60,490 nucleotides of DNA. Origin: Chloroflexota bacterium (lineage in GTDB: Bacteria; Chloroflexota; Anaerolineae; Anaerolineales; VGOW01). This document shows, in pieces, positions 53,758 through 60,490 of the stretch (position 1 is its first letter; the number at the start of each line of letters is the position of its first letter). The translations under genes were made by a program, and so were the position numbers. The stretch covers positions 1 to 60,490 of the forward strand of contig VGOW01000019.1 of the NCBI GenBank assembly GCA_016875735.1. Reading direction: 5' to 3'. The notes under the pieces were generated by a model. That model saw only the letters and a program-made list of their open reading frames with translations, was not told the DNA's origin and made no database searches.

Positions 53758-54720
53758 ATGGCGCCAAGTTTCTACGTTCGCGACATTCCGGTGTGCGGCG
53801 ATGCGATCCTCGCCCCGATGTCCGGCTATTCCGATCTGCCGTTCCGCTCCATCTGCCGCGAACTCGGCTCGGCCATGAGTTACACCGAGTTCGTGCCCGC
53901 GCCGGGAATCATTCACGGGGCCGAAGCGGTAATGCGCCGACTGATGTTCACTCCCGCCGAGCGCCCGGTCGTGTTTCAGATTTTCGGCGCGGATGAGATC
54001 ACGCTCGCCGAAGCCGCGCGGCGCATTGAGCCGTTGCAGCCGGACATCATTGACGTGAACATGGGATGCTACGCTGACGATGTTGCTTTGCACGGCGCGG
54101 GGGCGGGGCTTCTGCGCGAACCGGCAAAGATCGCCCGCATCTTCACCCGGCTCACTCAGACTCTCCGTGTTCCGGTCACGGGGAAGATTCGGCTGGGGTG
54201 GGAGGCGGCGGCGCGCAACTATCTCGAAGTGGCGCGTGTGCTCGAAGAGAGCGGCGCGTCGCTCATTGCCGTGCATGGGCGGACGAAGGCGCAGGGCTAC
54301 AGAGGCGAAGCGGACTGGGAGGCGATTGGCGAGGTGAAGGCCGCCGTGAGAATTCCGGTGGTGGGCAGTGGCGATGTCCGATCCCCCGCCGACATCGAGC
54401 GCATGAAAAACCACACCGGAGTCGACGCCGTCATGATCGGCCGGGCGGCCATCGGCAACCCGTGGATATTCGCCCGCCGCGAACGGCGCGACGTTTCGTT
54501 CGGTGAAGTGGCGGCGATGATGCGCCAGCATCTTTCGCTGGCGTTGGAATTCTACGGGGCGGAGCGCGGCTTCATACTCTTCCGCCGCCACGCGCACAAA
54601 TACATCTTCGCCGTGCCCATGGCCGACGCTCTGCGGAACGCGCTGGCCAACGCGCGGACGGCGGAAGAGGTGATGGAGATGGTTGAAGAATATCAGGCAA
54701 AGTTAGAAGTAACCGCGTAA
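53758..54720 (+). CDS. tRNA-dihydrouridine synthase (second copy)
   Basis: 320 residues from ATG 53758. An ATG at 53749 is inside a dispersed repeat and less likely. The fold is as in the first copy: APMSGYSDLPFRSICRELG, VFQIFGADE, DIIDVNMGCY, VTGKIRLGW, VHGRTKAQGYRG, GSGDV and GRAAIGNPW. After GC the loop reads YADDVALHGAGAGLL, also without Cys-Pro. Outside the identical block (54093-54378) the two proteins are clearly diverged. Two complete copies in a row suggest division of tRNA targets or redundancy. It is followed 10 bp later by the restriction-modification genes. Confidence 0.9.
   Translation: MAPSFYVRDIPVCGDAILAPMSGYSDLPFRSICRELGSAMSYTEFVPAPGIIHGAEAVMRRLMFTPAERPVVFQIFGADEITLAEAARRIEPLQPDIIDVNMGCYADDVALHGAGAGLLREPAKIARIFTRLTQTLRVPVTGKIRLGWEAAARNYLEVARVLEESGASLIAVHGRTKAQGYRGEADWEAIGEVKAAVRIPVVGSGDVRSPADIERMKNHTGVDAVMIGRAAIGNPWIFARRERRDVSFGEVAAMMRQHLSLALEFYGAERGFILFRRHAHKYIFAVPMADALRNALANARTAEEVMEMVEEYQAKLEVTA
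54093..54378 (+). repeat. 286-bp tract identical to 53059-53344 (copy 2)
   Basis: Second half of the direct repeat inside the tandem dus genes. Confidence 0.95.
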
Positions 54721-54730
54721 AATAGTAGTG

Positions 54731-56254
54731 ATGAAAACACGTGTTGTTGCCTCGCAGATCATATTGCCCCTCCTTGAAGCAACGCCCTCACCAACATACG
54801 AGGCCAAGATACGCGACGCTTATGCCAATGACGGCGCCACGTCTTGTGAGGCGCGTATAGCACTCGAATTCAAATACGCGCATCTGCTAACACCTACTGA
54901 CGAATTCAATCGCAAACTGGTCAGTTATCAAGCGAACAAAGAAGCCCGTCTCCACAACTGGCTGAAATACAAGGAAGGTTTCTCTGCTCAATTGGTGGAG
55001 AATTTGTTGAGCAAGTTCGGCATTGGGCCCGGGCAAAAAATACTGGAACCTTTTGCTGGATCGGCTACAACACTGCTGGTGGCAAAAGAACTTGGCATAG
55101 ACGCCATAGGAGTCGAGATTCTGCCGGTCTGCCATCTGGCGTGGGAGGCAAAATCCAAGTATCGGGAATACAACCTGAACGAGTTGCGACGGGTGCTCAA
55201 ATGGGCAAAAGAAACGGTACCCGGCCAATCCACTACTGCGTTTCCCCACATCACAATCACCGAGTCCGCCTTTTCGCCCGAACAAGAAGCGAATCTCATG
55301 TGGTACGCAGAACAGTTTGAGTCGTTGGACTTGAGCGAACAGACTCGCTTGCTGCTTCAGTTGATATTGATGTCCATTTTGGAAGACATCAGTTACACGC
55401 GAAAGGACGGCCAATATTTGCGTTGGGACTCGCGCGCAGTCAAAGCACAAGGAAGAGATGCGCGGAGAGAGGCACAGGGCAAGCCACCATTCAAGACCTT
55501 TGACAAAGGAAAGATTCTCGATGCCAAAGAGGCTTTCATAACAGCTCTCCATCAAGCGATCTGTGACATAGAGGCGATGCAATCCAACGGCGAACTACTC
55601 AGTCACCAAGAATTGATTCAGGGCACCATTTTGGAAACACTGCCGAAAATGGAGGGTGGGCAGTTCGACGCTGTAATCACTTCGCCTCCTTACTGCAATC
55701 GTTACGACTATACGCGGACGTATGCACTGGAGTTGGCATTTGTGGGCGCAGATGAAAAAGCGATACGACACCTGCGGCAAGAGCTGCTTAGCTGCACCGT
55801 CGAGAATCACTCGAAACTTGAGCGGCTTGAAAGATTTTACTCATCCATCAATCGTTCAGTTGATTTTCAAGTGATAGTAGATGTGGTAAGCAGCAATGCC
55901 GCGTTGCAGGAAGTCTTCGCTTCGATACAGACGCGCGGGGCGCGGGGCGAGCTAAACAACAAAGGTGTCATTCGCATGGTGGAGGGCTACTTCACCGAAC
56001 TGGCCTTTGTAATCTTCGAGTTATATCGCGTATGCCGTGCTGGGGCGCAGGTGGCAATCGTCAACGACAATGTTCGATATGGAGGCGAAATCATCCCTGT
56101 GGATTTGTTGATGACCGATCTCGCCGCTGATTTCGGCTTTTCTCCTGAAGCCGTATATGTCCTGCCGCAACGCAAAGGCAACAGCAGTCAACAGATGGGC
56201 AAATATGGACGGGAGGCAAATAGAAAGAGTATTACGATCTGGGCAAAACATTGA
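54731..56254 (+). CDS. DNA methyltransferase of a type II restriction-modification system
   Basis: 507 residues from ATG 54731 (GTG 54728 is possible). The SAM-binding motif LEPFAGSATTLLVAKELG (105-122) precedes the catalytic TSPPY (317-321, in DAVITSPPYCNRYDYTR). SPPY is typical of N4-cytosine methyltransferases, though some N6-adenine enzymes share it. A large helical insert (about 140-300) lies between them and may hold target recognition. Base and codon use are less GC-rich than the neighbours, a sign of transfer. It is followed 3 bp later by the endonuclease gene, so it protects the host from that enzyme. Confidence 0.88.
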   Translation: MKTRVVASQIILPLLEATPSPTYEAKIRDAYANDGATSCEARIALEFKYAHLLTPTDEFNRKLVSYQANKEARLHNWLKYKEGFSAQLVENLLSKFGIGPGQKILEPFAGSATTLLVAKELGIDAIGVEILPVCHLAWEAKSKYREYNLNELRRVLKWAKETVPGQSTTAFPHITITESAFSPEQEANLMWYAEQFESLDLSEQTRLLLQLILMSILEDISYTRKDGQYLRWDSRAVKAQGRDARREAQGKPPFKTFDKGKILDAKEAFITALHQAICDIEAMQSNGELLSHQELIQGTILETLPKMEGGQFDAVITSPPYCNRYDYTRTYALELAFVGADEKAIRHLRQELLSCTVENHSKLERLERFYSSINRSVDFQVIVDVVSSNAALQEVFASIQTRGARGELNNKGVIRMVEGYFTELAFVIFELYRVCRAGAQVAIVNDNVRYGGEIIPVDLLMTDLAADFGFSPEAVYVLPQRKGNSSQQMGKYGREANRKSITIWAKH

Positions 56255-56257
56255 ACT

Positions 56258-57472
56258 ATGTCGCCACGAAGAATCCGCGAATCAAGCCCCAACCTTTTCA
56301 ATGCAGATCCGCTCCCTGATTTTGCCAGCACGCAAGGCGAGATTCGGCGCGCTGTTCAACGCAATGCTATACAACGGGGCCAATTCTTCGCCATCAACCT
56401 CGCAAGACTCGGATTTGATCAGATACTGAACCAGATTGATTTGCTGGCTCAGAATAGCGATGGTGAGGCATGGCGAGAAAATGCTGAACATCTGGGCATC
56501 GACGTAACCGCACTCGATATCCTGGATAATATCCCGGTTCGCTATCCTTACTATTTCTGTGACCCTGCCTATTTGATCCAAAGCTCCTCATTGGTAGCTT
56601 ACTATCGCAATGTAGCAATGGTCTCTGCTAAGGTTATGAGGAGCATCGGTCTCGACACAGCACCTCATGAGGCCGGTCAGCCAATCATGCAAGAGAGAGC
56701 CGAACAGATTGCCAACTATTTCAACAGTACAGTAAGTGCTCTTATTGCCGCTAACCCCTCATTGGTCACCGAACGGCGACATCTTGAGATGGTTTTTGCT
56801 AATCTGGGCGAAAGTATCGGGGGCTCATGGCGAAACGAAGTTGGAAGGCTGTCGTATGTGGAAGTCATAGGAGGACTGGTAAGGCATTTACACAAGAAAG
56901 GCTGTCTCGCAGCCATTGCCTATGACTTGAAAGGCTCCTTAGTTATCGACGATGAAGAAGAACTCGTATCACGGGACAATCGCTTAGGGGATAGTGATGA
57001 GTTCCCAGCACAGTTAGAAGAAGTCGAGAACAAACGCGTCGTTTACAAAACCGTATTTCTCCGCAACGGAAACGAACTTCGGCTTAATCGGCAGATTACA
57101 TGGAACGATAGCCAGGGAAAAGAGTACAAGATCGGCCCGGACTTGTCCGCCTTTGCAGGCAACGAATCTCTTACATGGGGTGGTGAGCTTAAAGGTGGCG
57201 CGGATCCTGCCGGGTCTGACGAGCACTGGAAGACGGCCAAAAGTGCTTTTGACCGGATCATTGAGGCTTCAGACAAAACAGACAGACCTGCGCCCAAGTT
57301 GTCTTTCATCGCTACCATTTTAGTGGATCGTGTGGCCCGAGAAGCCGCAATCTGGATTGGGCAGGGAAAACTCACTTCTGTTTACAATCTGACACAGATT
57401 ACTGAAAGATTAGAAAAGCGCGAGGCTTTCTTCCAAGAGATTGCTGGCTTTCTGGGTTGCGAAGCGGAGTGA
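56258..57472 (+). CDS. Putative type II restriction endonuclease (PD-(D/E)XK)
   Basis: 404 residues, directly after the methyltransferase gene. A PD-(D/E)XK-like active site is visible: PD at 294-295 (KIGPDLSAFAGNE) and E-L-K at 310-312 (TWGGELKGGADPAGSDEHWK). The ELKGGADPAG stretch resembles XcyI/XamI-type endonucleases, but I cannot fix the subfamily or target sequence. The N-terminal 280 residues are helical and probably form the DNA-recognition and dimer parts. It is less GC-rich than the chromosome around it. It ends in a GTGA overlap with the next chromosomal gene, so the island was inserted very tightly. Confidence 0.8.
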   Translation: MSPRRIRESSPNLFNADPLPDFASTQGEIRRAVQRNAIQRGQFFAINLARLGFDQILNQIDLLAQNSDGEAWRENAEHLGIDVTALDILDNIPVRYPYYFCDPAYLIQSSSLVAYYRNVAMVSAKVMRSIGLDTAPHEAGQPIMQERAEQIANYFNSTVSALIAANPSLVTERRHLEMVFANLGESIGGSWRNEVGRLSYVEVIGGLVRHLHKKGCLAAIAYDLKGSLVIDDEEELVSRDNRLGDSDEFPAQLEEVENKRVVYKTVFLRNGNELRLNRQITWNDSQGKEYKIGPDLSAFAGNESLTWGGELKGGADPAGSDEHWKTAKSAFDRIIEASDKTDRPAPKLSFIATILVDRVAREAAIWIGQGKLTSVYNLTQITERLEKREAFFQEIAGFLGCEAE

Positions 57473-58647
57473 GTAACTCTTCTCGTCTCTCCCTCTTCGC
57501 CGTTTCGCCTCCCGGCCTCGAACACATCACTCGCGCCGAACTGTTCGCGCTCGGCATCAACCATCCGGTCGCCGTGCCCGGCGGCGTTGAGTTCAGCGGC
57601 TACCTCACGCACCTCTATCGCGTCAACCTGTGGTCGCGCACGGCCAGCCGCGTGATCGCGCGCGTCGGCGAGTTCGAGGCCAAAGGCTTCGACGAACTGC
57701 GCCGCAAGGCCGCCGACCTTGCGTGGGAAAAATTTCTGCGCCCCGACACAAAAGTTGAAGTCCGCGCCACGTGCCACAAAAGCAAACTGTATCACTCGGA
57801 CGCGGTGGCCGAGCGAGTGGCGGAAGCAATCGCAGATCGGATCGGAACCCCCGCCCCGACCCCGCCCCCATTGGGGAAGTCACCGATGGGGGCGGGGCAA
57901 GGGGCGGGGGTTGTCGTTCGCCTCGATCACGATCACTGCACCCTCAGCCTCGACTCCTCCGGCGCGCACCTTCATCAGCGCGGCTATCGTTTGCAAACTG
58001 CCAAAGCCCCCCTGCGCGAAACGCTCGCCGCCGCGCTCCTCCTCCATGCCCAATATGATCCGGCGCAGCCGCTCCTCGATCCGTTCTGCGGCTCCGGCAC
58101 GTTCGCCATCGAGGCCGCGCTCATCGCCCGCAACATCGCGCCCGGCCTCCGCCGCCGCTTTGCCTTCATCCATTGGGTTAACTTCGACACGCAGGAATGG
58201 GGCGAGCAGTTGAAGAAAGCGCGAGCGGAGATTGACGACTCGACTCCGATCATCTTTGCTTCGGATCGGGATGAGGGCGCGATTGAGGCCGCTCGCGCCA
58301 ACGCCGAACGCGCCGGGGTGGCCGACTCGATTCAGTTCCGCGCTTGCGCCGTCTCTTCTATCGAGCCGCCTTCCGCGCCCGGACTCGTGATCGCCAACCT
58401 GCCCTACGGCAAGCGGGTGGGCAGTGATGCGCGAAACGTGTGCGCGCAATTTGGAAAGGTCGCGCGAGAAAAATGCGCGGGGTGGAGAGTCGGTGTCATC
58501 GCCGGGAGTCTTGCCCTCGCCAAACAAACGCGGCTCCCTTTCGGAGAGCCGCTGTGGATCGAGAATGGAGGGTTGCGCGTGCCGTTTCTCGTCACCCCTC
58601 CGCAAACGCCTTCGACTCCCGAATCGCGCGCGGCACATCCACGATGA
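57469..58647 (+). CDS. THUMP-domain RNA methyltransferase (RlmL/UPF0020 family)
   Basis: 392 residues from GTG 57469 (GTGA overlap). N-terminal ferredoxin-like and THUMP domain (about 1-165: FAVSPPGLEHITRAELFALG, SRTASRVIARVGEFEAKGFDEL, VRATCHKSKLYHSDAVAERV). The methyltransferase domain has RETLAAALLLHAQYDP, LLDPFCGSGTFAIEAALIARNIAPG and catalytic IANLPYGKR (NLPY in place of NPPY). It makes N2-methylguanosine or a similar mark in rRNA or tRNA. Residues about 128-147 (TPAPTPPPLGKSPMGAGQGA) are a translated CCCATCGGTGA palindromic element. The 3' end overlaps the convergent MFS gene by 56 bp. Confidence 0.9.
   Translation: MSNSSRLSLFAVSPPGLEHITRAELFALGINHPVAVPGGVEFSGYLTHLYRVNLWSRTASRVIARVGEFEAKGFDELRRKAADLAWEKFLRPDTKVEVRATCHKSKLYHSDAVAERVAEAIADRIGTPAPTPPPLGKSPMGAGQGAGVVVRLDHDHCTLSLDSSGAHLHQRGYRLQTAKAPLRETLAAALLLHAQYDPAQPLLDPFCGSGTFAIEAALIARNIAPGLRRRFAFIHWVNFDTQEWGEQLKKARAEIDDSTPIIFASDRDEGAIEAARANAERAGVADSIQFRACAVSSIEPPSAPGLVIANLPYGKRVGSDARNVCAQFGKVAREKCAGWRVGVIAGSLALAKQTRLPFGEPLWIENGGLRVPFLVTPPQTPSTPESRAAHPR
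57848..57911. repeat. CCCATCGGTGA palindromic element inside the RNA methyltransferase gene
   Basis: Inverted relative to the copies at 29529 and 30839: CCCCCATTGGGGAAGTCACCGATGGGGG with C- and G-rich arms. In frame in the THUMP region. Confidence 0.75.
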
Positions 58648-60031
58648 AAATCAACAACCCGAGCCCGACCACAAAATAAAAGATCAGCGAAAGGATGGCC
58701 GGGCGCATGTTGCCCAGCCACTGATTCACCAGCCCGAACACCAGCGGCCCCGTCCACGATGTGCCGCGTTCGCTCACTTCGTAAATGGCGAAGAACTCCG
58801 CCTCTTTGCCCGTCGGAATCATCTGCGCGAAAATGCTGCGGCTGATGGCCTGCGTGCCGCCCATCACCAGCGCAATGCACGCGCCCAACAGCCAGAACTC
58901 GAATTCGCGCTGGGGCATGCCGAGAATCGGCGCGTCGCTTTTCATTCCGGCATACGCATAGATCACCACCCCCGCCCAAACCACCAGCCCGCCCACCAGC
59001 GCATTGCGCCCGCCGATGCGGCCGGCTAGCCAGCCGAAGGCCAGCGCCCCGCCGAAGGCCACGAATTGAATCATCAGAATCACCGCGCTCAACGTCCCCG
59101 TTTCTAATCCGAGTCCGCCGCGCGCCACTTCGGCGGCGGCAAACACCGACGCGACGGCGATCACGGTTTGGATGCCATCGTTGTAAAGCAGGTAGGCCAG
59201 CAGAAAACGGATCGTGTGCGGATATTGGCTTGCCTGCCCGAACGTCTTCCACAATTGTTTGAAGCCAATGGTCAAATACGATTCGCCAGCCGGAAGGGGC
59301 CTCACCGCGTGGCGTGACCGCAGGGTGGCAAAGGTGATGAGCGAGAATCCGAACCACCACACCCCTGCCGAAGCCAAATTGATCCGCGCCGCCAACCCGC
59401 CGTCAACGCCGAGTTTGTCGCGCATCAAATAGAAGGCAATGTTGAAAACGAGCAACAGCCCGCCGCCGAGATAGCCCATGGCCCAGCCGAACGACGACAC
59501 GCTGTCGCGCTTATCTTCGGTGGCGATGTCGGGCAGGTAGGCGTTGTAAAACACCATCGCCGCGCCGAAAGCCAAGTTGGCGATCACAAACAGAATGCCG
59601 CCGAGCTGCCACGTGGCGGCGGTGATGAAAAACATGGCTATGGTTGACAGCGAGCCGATGAGCGCGAATGTTTGCATCATGCGCTTTCGCAGGTGCGAGT
59701 AGTCGGCGATAGCCCCCAGAATGGGCAGAAACAAAACCTGCAGCCCCACCGACAGCGACACGGCGTACGGAAGGTATGAGTCCGGCGCAATCGGAATCCC
59801 GAAGAACGACGCCGTCAGCGACGAGAGGGTTTTCGTCTGCTCGCTCCATTCAACGCCGTGCCGGGCGAGAAACTCGGCCTTCGCCACCGTCGTCGCCAGG
59901 CTGGCGAGGTACGGCCCCAAAAACACCGTGCCCACTGTAGTGCTGAATGCCGAGATGGCCCAATCGTACATTGCCCAACCGCGAATCTCGCGTTTGTCGT
60001 TGGGTTGAACCGCGAGCGCCGCTTCTGCCAT
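58592..60031 (-). CDS. MFS transporter (UMF1/Atg22-like)
   Basis: 479 residues from ATG 60031 with GGGAGG upstream. About 12 membrane spans. Family marks: REIRGWAMYDWAISAFSTTVGTVFLGPYL at the N-terminus, GAIADYSHLRKRMMQTFALIG, MVFYNAYLPDIATEDKRDSVSSFGWAMGYLGGG, FLLAYLLYNDGIQTVI, and GGTQAISRSIFAQMIPTGKEAEFFAIYEVSERGTSWTGPL. In yeast Atg22 exports amino acids from the vacuole. Bacterial substrates are unknown. Its 3' end overlaps the RNA methyltransferase gene by 56 bp on the opposite strand. Confidence 0.92.
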   Translation of the reverse strand: MAEAALAVQPNDKREIRGWAMYDWAISAFSTTVGTVFLGPYLASLATTVAKAEFLARHGVEWSEQTKTLSSLTASFFGIPIAPDSYLPYAVSLSVGLQVLFLPILGAIADYSHLRKRMMQTFALIGSLSTIAMFFITAATWQLGGILFVIANLAFGAAMVFYNAYLPDIATEDKRDSVSSFGWAMGYLGGGLLLVFNIAFYLMRDKLGVDGGLAARINLASAGVWWFGFSLITFATLRSRHAVRPLPAGESYLTIGFKQLWKTFGQASQYPHTIRFLLAYLLYNDGIQTVIAVASVFAAAEVARGGLGLETGTLSAVILMIQFVAFGGALAFGWLAGRIGGRNALVGGLVVWAGVVIYAYAGMKSDAPILGMPQREFEFWLLGACIALVMGGTQAISRSIFAQMIPTGKEAEFFAIYEVSERGTSWTGPLVFGLVNQWLGNMRPAILSLIFYFVVGLGLLIFIVDVPRAIRESKAFAEG

Positions 60032-60059
60032 GATCCGCCTCCCAAAAAAGAATGCCCGT

Positions 60060-60065
60060 ACTATA
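60060..60065 (-). promoter_or_regulatory. -10-like box for the MFS gene
   Basis: TATAGT on the minus strand, 28 bp before the ATG at 60031. No clear -35. Confidence 0.35.
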
Positions 60066-60100
60066 CCACATCTCTCAGAACGCAACTGCCGCCCTCATTG

Positions 60101-60365
60101 TTAGGGCAATCGCATCAAAAGTGGGGTAAAACAAGGCTATCTAGGAAAAGAGGAGATAGCCATGGACAACAAGAAGCCGATAGAAATGATTGAAGAATAT
60201 TTTGGCAAGGTGAAGGACCCTCGCAAGGAGCGAACCAAAGACCATAAACTGATCGATATTATTACGATTGCGATCTGTGGGGTCATCTGTGGAGCGGAAG
60301 GCTGGACGGATATCGAATTATTTGGGAAAAGTAAACGAGCCTGGCTGAAGACCTTTTTGGAACTA
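60101..60365 (+). mobile_element. Left end of a truncated ISAs1-type insertion sequence
   Basis: From about 60101 (TTAGGGCAATCGCATC, the probable outer end) to the point where transposase similarity stops near 60365. No right end is in the window. The breakpoint is judged from the protein. Confidence 0.5.
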
Positions 60366-60488
60366 TACTTCACGCGGGCACAAACTGCGCTTTTGAAAAC
60401 AGTTGAAAACGCAAGGTCAGCAATGAATGTAAAGCGGCGCGATGAGTGGTGGGCATCTCTTGCAGGCAGGTCTCAATCGCGGTCTTGA
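60162..60488 (+). pseudogene. ISAs1-family transposase fragment
   Basis: 108 codons from ATG 60162 with GAGGAG just upstream. The first 67 residues are the standard N-terminus of ISAs1 transposases: MIEEYFGKVKDPRKERTKDH, KLIDIITIAICGVICGAEGW and TDIELFGKSKRAWLKTFLEL. The expected LPNGIPSHDTFGR continuation and the whole DDE domain are missing. After position 60365 the frame continues as unrelated residues (YFTRAQTALLKTVENA) to a stop at 60488. The element is therefore broken by a deletion or a second insertion and cannot move by itself. Confidence 0.8.
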
Positions 60489-60490
60489 AA

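Noticed and set aside
52676-54597. Two minus-strand frames sharing identical peptide blocks
   Set aside because: They are shadows of the two dus genes. Their identity only reflects the 286-bp identical tract.
1-60490. tRNA, rRNA, tmRNA or CRISPR loci
   Set aside because: None could be recognised by conserved motifs on either strand. A covariance-model scan would be decisive.

Overview
The window is GC-rich (apart from a less GC-rich restriction-modification island near 54.7-57.5 kb). It looks like chromosomal DNA of a Chloroflexota bacterium, probably of the Anaerolineae type. The case rests on mucin-like Thr/Pro stalk proteins, a PTPS-related giant membrane protein, DnaD/DnaC/DnaB primosome genes in one cluster, an F420-type LLM oxidoreductase, DUF3105, many short dispersed palindromic repeats, and -10 boxes placed only 6-10 nt before start codons. 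This placement is inferred from gene content; no rRNA or tRNA gene was seen that could settle it.

Layout. 1-4.5 kb (minus): a DnaD-like protein, a helicase loader with two tandem AAA+ domains, replicative helicase DnaB and a DUF151 bifunctional nuclease. 4.6-7.4 kb: a Thr/Pro stalk protein, a VapBC-like toxin-antitoxin pair and PsuG. 7.5-13.5 kb (minus): two paralogous SPFH-like membrane proteins and a 1041-residue PTPS-related membrane protein riddled with repeat-derived insertions. 13.7-19.3 kb: a truncated histidine kinase, galactokinase, a secreted stalk protein and release factor 3. 19.3-25.1 kb (minus): phosphomannomutase, GPH sugar symporter, LLM oxidoreductase, nitroreductase and FTR1 iron permease, the last divergent from a DtxR-type regulator.

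26-40 kb is the most coherent accessory block. After a nitrilase come two Big_5/beta-propeller paralogs around a redoxin, a DUF318 permease with its DUF1980/TIGR03943 partner, a small His-rich exported protein, a periplasmic anchored protein, a CopC-CopD-cytochrome c triple fusion, a one-span membrane peptide and a TolB-like lipoprotein. It ends, in ATGA overlap, with a 968-residue protein joining a ClpB-like double AAA+ unit to a release-factor-2-like module that lacks GGQ. The metal-handling genes look like a copper or other soft-metal export/uptake set. The Clp-RF2 fusion is the most unusual gene in the window.

40-60.5 kb: a response regulator, a PQQ-type sugar dehydrogenase, a GNAT protein, the main sigma factor with YceD behind a good promoter, RdgB, a hydrolase, a LysM protein, thioredoxin reductase, an XRE regulator, two sensor kinases (one with a cyclic-nucleotide-binding domain) and DUF3105. 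Next come two tandem dihydrouridine synthases sharing a 286-bp identical tract, a type II restriction-modification pair, a THUMP-type RNA methyltransferase, an MFS transporter and a truncated ISAs1-type transposase at the right edge.

A window-wide theme is the invasion of both spacers and reading frames by several families of short dispersed repeats. These supply in-frame peptides to at least five proteins. No CRISPR array, rRNA or tRNA was found.
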